From the NCBI GenBank assembly GCA_946410535.1, contig CAMKAR010000082.1, forward strand, positions 1-8,496: a stretch of 8,496 nt of DNA, read 5' to 3'. The notes under the pieces were generated by a model. That model was not told where the DNA came from, searched no databases, and worked only from the letters and a program-made list of their open reading frames with translations. Position 1 is the stretch's first letter; each line of letters starts with the position of its first letter. This stretch comes from an uncultured Bacteroidales bacterium. GTDB taxonomy: Bacteria; Bacteroidota; Bacteroidia; Bacteroidales; F082. This document shows, piece by piece, positions 1-5,961 of the stretch. The position numbers and the translations under genes are program-made.

Positions 1-53
1 AGAGCAGAGGACTGAAAATCCTCGTGTCACTGGTTCGATTCCCGTCGGTACCA
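1..53 (+). tRNA. tRNA-Phe (GAA), 3' part only
   Basis: The gene is cut by the left edge; the acceptor 5' strand and most of the D arm are missing. A 5-bp anticodon stem (7-11 with 19-23) closes the 7-nt loop CTGAAAA with anticodon GAA at 14-16. A 5-nt variable loop (24-28) follows. The T arm has the loop TTCGATT (34-40) on a stem of 29-33 with 41-45, containing one T-C mismatch (31/43). The acceptor 3' strand is 46-52 and the discriminator A is at 53. The bases that follow are CCC, so CCA is not encoded and would be added after transcription, as is common in Bacteroidota. The identity rests on the anticodon, since the rest of the body is outside the window. Confidence 0.9.
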
Positions 54-56
54 CCC

Positions 57-84
57 AAAAAACCGGACATCAGTTCGGTTTTTT
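57..84. terminator. Bidirectional Rho-independent terminator
   Basis: An A6-CCGGA arm (57-67) pairs with a TTCGG-T6 arm (74-84), with one G-T wobble, around a 6-nt loop. The arm is T-rich at its 3' end on both strands. It lies 3 nt after the tRNA-Phe end and 17 nt after the stop of the convergent ATPase gene, so it can terminate both. Confidence 0.8.
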
Positions 85-101
85 TTGTTGCCCGAGACAG
101 C

Positions 102-1685
102 CTATCGCGCAACCACCCATTCCTTGAGCGTCTTGGTCTCCTGCGAGAAGGCCATCCCCACCTTAACCACAGGCTTGCCTTCTGCCTGATATGGAATGGC
201 ATAGTCCTTGGAGTCGATTTGGGCTAAGGCCTCCGCTGCCGTACCGTGCATCTTCAGCTCCATGACATAGGTGGCATCGGGCATGAACACCACGAGGTCG
301 GTGCGGCCGCGTGCCGACTTCACCTCGGTATAGGTCCTGCAGTTGAACATCGAGAAGACGACGTAGGTCAGCACCTGGTAATAAGCCTCATACTTGGTGA
401 TGTCGTCTAATTCCTTTTCGCCGAACTCCAAATAGGGTATCGCAGCGAAGAAGGATTGCATGGCTTTCATGGCTTCATCGAGCCGATGGGTGTAGAGATA
501 GGCATAAAAGTCGTCGGCGAAGCCCCGCGATCCCGTGTTGGGCAGGTTCATCATCCTGACGAGAAAATTGTCCATAAAGCCCACCTTCACTTCGGCATTG
601 GGGAAGTCGAGGGTGAACTTGTTGTGCAGCAAGTCGTATCCCTTGATGGTAAGGTAGCCCGACTGGTAGAGCAAGGGCAGTGCCGAGGTCATCCCCTCGG
701 TGGGCACGTCGAACTCGGTGACGGGCACTTGCAGCCGTGGCAGGTCGAGCAGGTTGGTCTTGAACCGTTTCATGGCATCGAAAAGGAAGGTAGGCGTGCC
801 GCTGGCAAACCAGAAATAGTCAAGGCTCTTGGATTTAAACACATTCACGAGGCTATAAGGGTTGTATATGTCCTCGGAGCCATCGCAGAAATGGTATCCG
901 TCATAATTCAGCTTCAACCGGTCGATCATCTCTTCTTTGGGGCAACGGTATCTGTCGGCAAGCATCTGGATGTCGGGATCGAAAACGGTCAGCAGTTCGT
1001 TCTCTGTGATGCCGCACAAAGCACTATAGACGGGATCCATCGATATGTTAGTCAAGTTGTTGAGTGTTGAGAAGATGCTCAGTTGGCTGAACTTGGTGAT
1101 GCCCGTGATGAAGACAAATTGCTCGTCGGCGTCGCAGGCCTTCACCACTTGGTAGAACTCCTGCATGATACGACGCACCTCAATCAGCAGGTCTGGCTTG
1201 TGAAGGTAGTCAAGCAGCGGGGCGTCATACTCGTCGAGGACGACGACCACTTTCTCCCCCATGGATGCGTGCAAGCATTTGATGAGCTTCTTGAGCCGCG
1301 TTCCCGGCGAGCCTTCGGTATGCGCCACCCTGTATTTCCCCTCGTGGTCGTCGAGTTGGCTGTGCAGCTCGTCGATGATTTGCTGAAGCTCATACTTGTT
1401 CTTGCAAGTGCTCATGTCGAAGTGCAGCACCGGATATTGTTTCCATTCCTTCTCCAACTCGCCGATGGCCAATCCCTCGAACAAGTCTTTGCGGCCTTGG
1501 AAGTAGTATTTCAAGGTGCTGCAAAGCAGGCTCTTGCCGAACCTGCGCGGGCGGCTGAGGAAGACAAATCGTGATTCTTTGACCATCCGATAGATCAGGT
1601 CGGTCTTGTCGATGTAGATGCGTCCGTCCTGACGAATGATTTCAAAATCCGCCGTGCCGGCGGTGTAGAGTCTCATCTTTTCCAT
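102..1685 (-). CDS. AAA-ATPase-like / PD-(D/E)XK nuclease-fold protein
   Basis: This 527-residue protein has the architecture of the Bacteroidota AAA-ATPase_like plus PDDEXK_9 family, and its length is normal for that family. The N-terminal half is a P-loop ATPase: a Walker-A-like segment SRPRRFGKSLL at residues 44-54 (Lys51) and a Walker B VVVLDEYDAP around 148-156. The C-terminal part has a PD-(D/E)XK-type core: GRTD at 460-463 (Asp463), then E-L-K at 476-478, followed by an AQIxxKxY-like segment. Family members are numerous in gut Bacteroidota and have no settled function; nuclease, defence or mobile-element roles are guesses. ATG at 1685 (residues MEKM) is chosen because a promoter lies just upstream, but the second ATG 9 nt further in is equally possible. 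It is a single-gene unit, convergent with the tRNA gene. No truncation or lost motif residue is apparent. Confidence 0.92.
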   Translation of the reverse strand: MEKMRLYTAGTADFEIIRQDGRIYIDKTDLIYRMVKESRFVFLSRPRRFGKSLLCSTLKYYFQGRKDLFEGLAIGELEKEWKQYPVLHFDMSTCKNKYELQQIIDELHSQLDDHEGKYRVAHTEGSPGTRLKKLIKCLHASMGEKVVVVLDEYDAPLLDYLHKPDLLIEVRRIMQEFYQVVKACDADEQFVFITGITKFSQLSIFSTLNNLTNISMDPVYSALCGITENELLTVFDPDIQMLADRYRCPKEEMIDRLKLNYDGYHFCDGSEDIYNPYSLVNVFKSKSLDYFWFASGTPTFLFDAMKRFKTNLLDLPRLQVPVTEFDVPTEGMTSALPLLYQSGYLTIKGYDLLHNKFTLDFPNAEVKVGFMDNFLVRMMNLPNTGSRGFADDFYAYLYTHRLDEAMKAMQSFFAAIPYLEFGEKELDDITKYEAYYQVLTYVVFSMFNCRTYTEVKSARGRTDLVVFMPDATYVMELKMHGTAAEALAQIDSKDYAIPYQAEGKPVVKVGMAFSQETKTLKEWVVAR

Positions 1686-1707
1686 GGTGCGGAGATGTTT
1701 TGCGCTG

Positions 1708-1715
1708 CAAAGTTA
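1708..1715 (-). promoter_or_regulatory. Bacteroidota -7 promoter element for the ATPase gene
   Basis: On the minus strand this reads TAACTTTG, matching the Bacteroidota -7 consensus TAnnTTTG. The predicted start of transcription is near 1701, giving a leader of about 16 nt. No clear -33 TTTG box is seen. Confidence 0.55.
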
Positions 1716-1747
1716 GGAAATAATCCTTTTCCGGCATGACCATAACG

Positions 1748-1784
1748 AAAAAAGCACCTCCCGACTGGGGAAGGTGCTTTTTTT
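1748..1784 (-). terminator. Rho-independent terminator after the lipoprotein gene
   Basis: The stem GCACCT (1754-1759) pairs with AGGTGC (1772-1777), extended by CCC/GGG with one bulged A, around a short loop. A-runs and T-runs flank it, so the minus strand ends in T6. It begins about 19 nt after the lipoprotein stop codon. The flanking runs would let it work on either strand, but no plus-strand gene leads into it. Confidence 0.85.
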
Positions 1785-1802
1785 ATCCTTATCCGATAGG
1801 TA

Positions 1803-2771
1803 TTAGGCGCCGAATGTGATGTTCGTGAAATAGCCAGGTCTGGTGCAATAACTATTATTAGCATCAACGTGAATATCATCATGAGTATTATCCATGTAGT
1901 TGACGACAATATCAAAACCTTTGTAAAGCGCACCAGGTCTGATGGGAATAAAGAAATATTTGGTTTCCGAACCCAACAAAACACCTTGGTTATTGTCACA
2001 CTTTGAGCAGTTAAGTGTGATGGTCTTGCCATCGCCATGAGGATCGTAGCCCAATTCCTGGAGATATTGAGCCAATTGAGTTTCGTAGCCAGTGTCACCA
2101 TTGTAGATATTATTAACAAATGTCTGCAATTTATCCTCGTCTACTTCCGGGAGTTTAAGTGACATCGTACCAGTCAAATTGAATACTCTGTCAGTAACAA
2201 CAATATTTTTTACTCTTTTATCAACATTAGACGTCAGCCTAACATTCAGAATGCCGAAAATGTGATCCATATTGAAATCGTCAGAGATGGCGTTTACGGT
2301 GCAAGCCATGACCAAAGCATCCTTGTCAATGTGTAAGCGTTCATTGTATTGCTGTTCAGCACTCACCGTGAAAGTTTCCCTGTTGTCCTCTTGCAAACGG
2401 CCACTAGCCTTATAAGCAGGATAGAAGTAGAAGAAGCCAATGTCCTTCCTAGCTCCCACGGAACGTCCCTTGAAACGAGCCGTCGTTTCACCTTCGCAAG
2501 GGTCAACAGCGGTGAAGACACGGGCAACGGATTTGGTATAATTAACGGCCAAATTATAGACCATAATCTGATCGCCACTATTCCAAGTCAAATTACCAGA
2601 GCCATCATCGATGTTGATATATGCCCTATCTTCGCTGGCAAAGCCTTTCACTTGTGAAAGACCCACTTCGAATTCGGTATTTTCTTCAGTAGTTTTCTTG
2701 CAGGAGCTGGCCGAGAAAGCAACCAATGCCGCCATGCACATCAAACCGATAGTTTTTGTCAGTTTCTTCAT
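1803..2771 (-). CDS. Fimbrillin-like surface lipoprotein
   Basis: This 322-residue protein starts with a type II signal peptide: MKKLTK, a hydrophobic core at about 8-19, and a lipobox-like ASSC with Cys24 as the lipidation site, followed by KK. The mature part has the pattern of the Bacteroidota fimbrillin/Mfa-like superfamily: WNSGDQIMVY at 63-72, an ARFKG at 98-102, an aromatic FFYFYPAY at 113-120, a MDHIFGILNVRL segment at 168-179, and a closing GYFTNITF strand. Such proteins are exported to the outer membrane as lipoproteins and may serve as pilus subunits, tips or surface adhesins. Assignment to a named fimbrial subunit is not possible from sequence reading alone. The gene is visibly AT-richer than the operon upstream of it. 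It lies 69 nt downstream of the small peptide gene with no promoter or terminator apparent between them, and shares its leader element, so co-transcription is likely. Confidence 0.75.
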   Translation of the reverse strand: MKKLTKTIGLMCMAALVAFSASSCKKTTEENTEFEVGLSQVKGFASEDRAYINIDDGSGNLTWNSGDQIMVYNLAVNYTKSVARVFTAVDPCEGETTARFKGRSVGARKDIGFFYFYPAYKASGRLQEDNRETFTVSAEQQYNERLHIDKDALVMACTVNAISDDFNMDHIFGILNVRLTSNVDKRVKNIVVTDRVFNLTGTMSLKLPEVDEDKLQTFVNNIYNGDTGYETQLAQYLQELGYDPHGDGKTITLNCSKCDNNQGVLLGSETKYFFIPIRPGALYKGFDIVVNYMDNTHDDIHVDANNSYCTRPGYFTNITFGA

Positions 2772-2780
2772 TTTTGATTA

Positions 2781-2801
2781 TTTTATTTGTTAGACATATT
2801 T
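2781..2801 (-). repeat. Shared leader element, copy before the lipoprotein start
   Basis: These 21 nt match 2995-3015 with two mismatches. The invariant core on the minus strand is GTCTAACAA (2787-2795), flanked by AAATA and TAAAA. It ends 9 nt before the lipoprotein ATG (core 15 nt away). It is probably a leader or translation signal rather than a mobile repeat. Confidence 0.55.
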
Positions 2802-2840
2802 TGTTTTCATTAGCAATGTATCAGGCAATATTATAGGTTA

Positions 2841-2981
2841 TTACCAATGATTACCAGTACCACTACCAGTACCGCCACCTGTGATTTGGTCTTCGGGGGA
2901 TCCTGTCAAGACGGAGGAAATCGTCTGCATTTCAATCACTTCAGCCACAGGGGCTTCGTAAATTTTGTTCATCTTTTTCAT
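2841..2981 (-). CDS. Small peptide, candidate RiPP-type precursor (46 aa)
   Basis: This short gene encodes 46 residues. It starts MKKMNKIYEAPVAEVIEM, continues QTISSVLTGSPEDQI and ends in a low-complexity GGGTGSGTG run closed by NHW, then TAA. The acidic N-terminal part with Y8-x-x-P11 resembles the leader of lasso-peptide precursors, where YxxP is bound by the PqqD-like B1 protein; similar YxxP small proteins are also frequent in Bacteroidota without a known role. LTGS (25-28) is a plausible junction between leader and Gly-rich core; Ser28, Thr34, Thr38, Ser40 and Thr42 would be acceptor hydroxyls for a kinase. It has its own promoter, a 74-nt leader with the same 21-nt element as the lipoprotein gene, and lies 215 nt downstream of the PqqD/HprK-like operon on the same strand. 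That it is coding is supported by the start, leader and promoter. Its function is inference. It has no hydrophobic signal peptide. Confidence 0.72.
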   Translation of the reverse strand: MKKMNKIYEAPVAEVIEMQTISSVLTGSPEDQITGGGTGSGTGNHW

Positions 2982-2994
2982 TTTTTTACTTCTT

Positions 2995-3015
2995 TTTTAG
3001 TTGTTAGACTTATTT
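2995..3015 (-). repeat. Shared leader element, copy before the small peptide start
   Basis: This is the second copy of the element at 2781-2801, with the core GTCTAACAA at 3001-3009 on the minus strand and A-rich flanks. It sits 13 nt before the peptide ATG (core 19 nt away). Two genes in tandem with the same element at nearly the same distance from ATG suggests a common post-transcriptional or translational signal. Confidence 0.55.
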
Positions 3016-3061
3016 GTTTGTTAATTGTATCTGTGCTTCCTTTTCACACTCTTTCAGCCTG

Positions 3062-3090
3062 CAAAAATACACAATTAATTCATACGCAAG
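3062..3090 (-). promoter_or_regulatory. Promoter of the small peptide / lipoprotein unit
   Basis: On the minus strand the -7 box is TATTTTTG (3062-3069, matching TAnnTTTG). A CTTG box (3087-3090) lies upstream with 17 nt between, close to the Bacteroidota -33/-7 layout. Transcription would start near 3055 and give a leader of about 74 nt before the peptide ATG, much longer than the leaders of the other genes here. Confidence 0.65.
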
Positions 3091-3132
3091 ATAAAAATCG
3101 AAAAATTATCATCTTTTTTTTGTGAACATCTG

Positions 3133-3177
3133 AAAAAACGGAATAATCAGAACCTTTCGTTTCTTCTGCGTTTTCCG
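3133..3177 (-). terminator. Probable terminator of the kinase/PqqD operon
   Basis: On the minus strand an outer stem CGGAA/TTCCG (3173-3177 with 3139-3143) and an inner stem CAGAA/TTCTG (3164-3168 with 3148-3152) are separated by a symmetrical 4x4 internal loop, and T6 (3133-3138) follows. It lies about 20 nt after the nucleotidyltransferase-fold stop codon. The stems are short and A/T-rich, so read-through into the peptide gene is possible. Confidence 0.5.
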
Positions 3178-3196
3178 ATGTTAGATGTTGAACACC

Positions 3197-4303
3197 TCAG
3201 TTGCCATGCAGGTTCTTGCGGAAGCCCGCCCGCAACGAGACCTTCAGCTCGTGGGCGGCTTGCTTGGGAAACACCTTGGCCAAGTGGAAATAGTCGATGA
3301 AGATGCAGATGAACGCGTGCATCTTGTGCAGCACGCGGCGCTTGGGGCGGTTGAGCTTGAACTTCCTTTGCCGCTTGAAGTTGCCTTCCTCCATCACCCG
3401 CTGGTAGAGCCGGCCCACGGCGCGGGCGTTGCCGTTCACCCCGAAAGGCATCTCGTCCTCGGGCAGCCCGATATGGTTCACCATGAGGCTGCCGAAGGTC
3501 TGCCAAGGCTGCATCAGGTCCATAGCCTCGATGTAGCGGCGGAGCTTGTCGAGGTCGAGAGAGCCGTGGAAGGCATGGAGCGTCATGGCCACGTCGCTCA
3601 GCTGGCGCAGGCCCACACCCGAGGTCAGGAAATGGTGCCAGGCATGGAAGAAGGTGAAGAACACCATGAACTCCTTGGAAGGAACGGAGAACTCGAAGCC
3701 TTCGAAATCGACCTGCCGGGCCTCGTCGAAGAGGCCTTCGCGCTCAATGGCGGCATAGGCCTCGCGCTCGTCGGGATTCACCTCGTCGGCGCTCACGCGG
3801 TGCACCTCCATGGCGTATTGGCCGAACTCGATGTTGAAATGCTTGCCGCTGTCGACCTCCTCGCCCCAGTTGTAGCTGCCGGGCATGTTGCGCAACACGG
3901 CGCAAGCATGGTGGAACTCGTCGAGACCCACGAAGAGGTCGATGTCGCCAAACTGGCGCAGGTTGGGGTTGGGATAGAGCATCGAGAGGCTGAAGCCTTT
4001 GAGCAGCACCGGCTCGATGCCGTTTTGCCTGAGCATCTGCACCGACGCAACCAGGATTTGCTTCAGGTGCAGCTGGTTGACGAGGTTGGCGCGCATGCTG
4101 TCGCGCATCATGCGGAGCATCTCGTCGGTGGGGCGGCGGTCGTCGGTCATGCGCGTGGCTAGGTCAGCTATCAGGCTGGTGTTGCCATGATGGTCAGCGA
4201 TGCGCATCACCCCTTTCCAGTCGATGGGGCCGGAGAGGGCGAGCGGCGTGTTCCACAAGGCGGAGCGCAGCAGGGCGAAATATTGCGATTCGACGGGTGT
4301 CAT
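3197..4303 (-). CDS. Nucleotidyltransferase-fold protein (NTP_transf_5 family)
   Basis: This 368-residue protein fits the NTP_transf_5 (uncharacterised nucleotidyltransferase) family in length and pattern. The nucleotidyltransferase core is seen at VLLKGFSLSMLYPNP (99-113, with Lys102-Gly103) followed by RQFGDIDLFV (116-125), where Asp120 and Asp122 form the expected metal-binding DxD pair. Further on, HAWHHF and GVGLRQLSDVA match the second conserved block of the family. No signal peptide or membrane segment is evident, so it is probably cytoplasmic. Family members accompany HprK-like kinases and PqqD-like proteins in lasso-peptide clusters, where their reaction is not well established. Here it is the last gene of the four-gene operon, 20 nt after the PqqD gene, with a recognisable Shine-Dalgarno. 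The substrate is unknown; a modified peptide is the contextual guess. Confidence 0.85.
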   Translation of the reverse strand: MTPVESQYFALLRSALWNTPLALSGPIDWKGVMRIADHHGNTSLIADLATRMTDDRRPTDEMLRMMRDSMRANLVNQLHLKQILVASVQMLRQNGIEPVLLKGFSLSMLYPNPNLRQFGDIDLFVGLDEFHHACAVLRNMPGSYNWGEEVDSGKHFNIEFGQYAMEVHRVSADEVNPDEREAYAAIEREGLFDEARQVDFEGFEFSVPSKEFMVFFTFFHAWHHFLTSGVGLRQLSDVAMTLHAFHGSLDLDKLRRYIEAMDLMQPWQTFGSLMVNHIGLPEDEMPFGVNGNARAVGRLYQRVMEEGNFKRQRKFKLNRPKRRVLHKMHAFICIFIDYFHLAKVFPKQAAHELKVSLRAGFRKNLHGN

Positions 4304-4307
4304 CTTA

Positions 4308-4313
4308 CACCTT
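4308..4313 (-). promoter_or_regulatory. Ribosome binding site of the NTP_transf_5 gene
   Basis: The minus strand reads AAGGTG four nt before the ATG at 4303. This is the one clear Shine-Dalgarno-like site among the genes here, most of which have A-rich leaders, and it supports this start codon. Confidence 0.5.
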
Positions 4314-4323
4314 ATTAAATTAA

Positions 4324-4593
4324 TTAATCCTCTATAAGATTGGCTTCTTTCCAGGTTTGGAGCATGGTGGCCACGTCGTTTTGGGCCACTTCGCGTGTGA
4401 TGTCGTAGTTGTCGAGCAAGATATCGACCAGCGTATCGGCATCAAACTCCTTGCCTTCGACCTCCTGCCAGAGCAGGGCGGCGGAGGCGTTCAACGAAAT
4501 CATGCGGCTGAAGTCGACCGCATCGAGTCCTTCGGCCACGAGGATATATTCCTGCCCCAGCGGGCGCAACGTAAAACCTTTTCTTGTCTTCAT
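4324..4593 (-). CDS. PqqD-family peptide-binding protein
   Basis: This 89-residue protein has the size and pattern of stand-alone PqqD-family proteins: an N-terminal beta region with RPLGQEYILV, then the signature ISLNASAALLWQEVEG at about 32-47, and a C-terminal winged-helix part with a long helix ending LQTWKEANLIED. PqqD domains (RiPP recognition elements) bind the leader of a precursor peptide and present it to modifying enzymes; in lasso systems the equivalent is B1. It is soluble and cytoplasmic. The gene lies 11 nt after the peptidase gene and 20 nt before the nucleotidyltransferase-fold gene, so it is co-transcribed with both. No pyrroloquinoline quinone genes are present, so a PQQ role is unlikely. 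The nearest candidate ligand is the 46-residue YxxP peptide at 2841-2981, which is inference. Confidence 0.88.
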   Translation of the reverse strand: MKTRKGFTLRPLGQEYILVAEGLDAVDFSRMISLNASAALLWQEVEGKEFDADTLVDILLDNYDITREVAQNDVATMLQTWKEANLIED

Positions 4594-4604
4594 ATCTGTT
4601 TGAA

Positions 4605-5048
4605 TTAGGGTTGTTTTCCAAATAACTTATTCCATTTCCTGTAGAACTTCAGCACGTACCTCCTGACGGGGAGGAGCTTTCGCCACAGCCAGCCCTTGCC
4701 GGGGCGACGATGGCGGTTGGAGGGTGTGATGATTTCGACCACAACGCCCAGCACTTCGGAGCGCGAGCCTTTCTCGGTGCCTTGCAGGTTGCCGTCGCCC
4801 ATCAGCGTGACCGTGTCGCCGTCTAAGGCGATGATGCGGTGCATCACATAGCGACCGCCGAAGCGTGCCAGTACGATGTCGCCCACATGCAGCGATTCGG
4901 GCTTCCGCAGCCTCACATTGTCGACGTCGCCGCGAATGAAGGGCAACATGCTGTTGCCTTTTGGGGTCATAACCACCTCGCGCCCAGCGTTGAGCAGTTC
5001 GGCCACTTCGCCAATCAGCACCTCGTTTGGCAGCACCACCTTCGTCAT
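4605..5048 (-). CDS. S24/S26-family peptidase without membrane anchor
   Basis: This 147-residue protein has the signal-peptidase/LexA-type peptidase core. The nucleophile box is PKGNSMLPFIRGD with Ser33, followed by the GDIVLARF strand at 56-63, then YVMHRIIAL with His70 and DGDTVTLMGDGN at 76-87. The His in the MHR position is that of archaeal/SipW-like S26 enzymes, which use Ser-His rather than Ser-Lys. Unlike leader peptidases it has no hydrophobic N-terminal anchor, and its Arg/Lys-rich C-terminal tail (111-145) has only short hydrophobic patches. It may therefore act in the cytoplasm or at the membrane face. It starts 3 nt after the kinase stop codon, implying translational coupling. In a RiPP-like setting the obvious guess is leader removal. 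Activity is not proven by sequence alone. Confidence 0.82.
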   Translation of the reverse strand: MTKVVLPNEVLIGEVAELLNAGREVVMTPKGNSMLPFIRGDVDNVRLRKPESLHVGDIVLARFGGRYVMHRIIALDGDTVTLMGDGNLQGTEKGSRSEVLGVVVEIITPSNRHRRPGKGWLWRKLLPVRRYVLKFYRKWNKLFGKQP

Positions 5049-5051
5049 GGC

Positions 5052-5921
5052 CTATTGCGTGACGGTTTGGAAGCACAGCCTTGCGGCATCGGCATTGGGG
5101 AGGCAGTCGAGGCCGTAGCACGGCACGGTGCTGATCACCTTCTCGTTGGTGGCATGAAGCCCGTCGGCCATCTCCTTGATGAACCGGTAGCCTGAGAAGG
5201 AGACGTACATGGCCGCGTAAGCCTCAAGCATCGACAAGCGATGGATGTGGTTGGCCTTGGCCTGATGCAGGTCGACGATGGCACCCACGGGGTATGACAA
5301 ATTGCGATAGCACGGCGTCTTGCCGCTCCAAGGCGAGCCGTAGACCCACACCTCGCCATTGTCGGCAATGCGAAGGACGGGGTTGTCGTCGTTGAGCAGC
5401 TCGCAGCCTTCTATATTATTAATCCACAGTTGGCTATGCGTGCTTTTACCTGTTCCGCTCTTACCCAAGAAGAGGTAGCCTTTGCCGTTGTTGACCGTCA
5501 CCGACGAGTGCATCAGCAGCGTGTTCTTTTTGGCTGTCGAAAAAGCGAACATCAGCATCATCACCGTGCTGACCGAGAACCTCATGCTTCCGAGCACACG
5601 GAAATGGGCCTGCCTGAAATCCTTGTCGGTGATAAGGAACACCCTGACGGGCGCTTCGAGCGTGGGCGCGATTTCGAGCAACCACTTCCCCTTCCAATCG
5701 TAAAGCTCGATGCGCGGCATGTCGGGGGCCTCGCAACTCACCGTAACCTTCTGCTTCTCAGAGGTATCAGGCATCAAGTCGATCAAGTCGGCTGAAAAAA
5801 CAAGATTGTCGTCGGCCTCGGTTTCAAACGCTTCATAGGGATGCATCTCGTTCCACGCACGATGGTTGTCGGGCATGACAACGGCGAACCTATGGCCTGC
5901 GACTTCGTAAACTCTCTTCAT
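5052..5921 (-). CDS. HPr-kinase-like (HprK-related) P-loop protein
   Basis: This 289-residue protein has an N-terminal beta-rich part, then the HprK-like kinase core: TLLMHSS at 134-140, Walker A GKSGTGKST at 153-161, LLNDDNPVLR at 175-184 with the Asp pair 178-179, and YGSPWSGKT at 194-202. It lacks the HPr-kinase N-terminal receptor domain and is of the kind found in lasso-peptide clusters, where such kinases phosphorylate a Ser of the precursor (paeninodin type). The reading frame is open upstream to 6116, but the ATG at 5921 is preferred because the TATCTTTG promoter box lies 16 nt upstream and the longer form would run through the lnt promoter. It is the first gene of the operon. A role in carbon catabolite control is unlikely without an HPr partner nearby; the substrate is unknown. 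Confidence 0.88.
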   Translation of the reverse strand: MKRVYEVAGHRFAVVMPDNHRAWNEMHPYEAFETEADDNLVFSADLIDLMPDTSEKQKVTVSCEAPDMPRIELYDWKGKWLLEIAPTLEAPVRVFLITDKDFRQAHFRVLGSMRFSVSTVMMLMFAFSTAKKNTLLMHSSVTVNNGKGYLFLGKSGTGKSTHSQLWINNIEGCELLNDDNPVLRIADNGEVWVYGSPWSGKTPCYRNLSYPVGAIVDLHQAKANHIHRLSMLEAYAAMYVSFSGYRFIKEMADGLHATNEKVISTVPCYGLDCLPNADAARLCFQTVTQ

Positions 5922-5937
5922 CGGATAAAATTTTGCG

Positions 5938-5945
5938 CAAAGATA
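5938..5945 (-). promoter_or_regulatory. Bacteroidota -7 promoter element of the kinase operon
   Basis: The minus strand reads TATCTTTG, an exact TAnnTTTG match. Transcription would start near 5931, leaving only about 10 nt before the ATG at 5921, so the mRNA is nearly leaderless. No convincing -33 box is seen. It fires away from the lnt promoter 70 bp to the right. Confidence 0.6.
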
Positions 5946-5961
5946 GAGATTTTTGTTGATT

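Noticed and set aside
1..101. tRNA-Phe 3' end as an attachment site for an integrated island
   Set aside because: No second copy of the tRNA 3' end and no integrase was seen in the window; the ATPase gene simply converges on a shared terminator.
456..1574. Two plus-strand open frames (204 and 163 codons) opposite the ATPase gene
   Set aside because: They are antisense to an intact gene with Walker and PD-(D/E)XK motifs and lack a plausible promoter or leader.
3185..4162. Long plus-strand open frame (325 codons) opposite the NTP_transf_5 gene
   Set aside because: It is antisense to a gene with clear family motifs; its product is a His/Val/Glu-rich composition artefact of GC-rich DNA and has no recognisable domain or promoter.
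2841..5921. Complete lasso-peptide cluster
   Set aside because: Neither an asparagine-synthetase-like cyclase nor a transglutaminase-like B2 protease is encoded in the window, and the peptide core lacks a clear ring-acceptor Asp/Glu 7-9 residues after a Gly start, except under forced cleavage choices.
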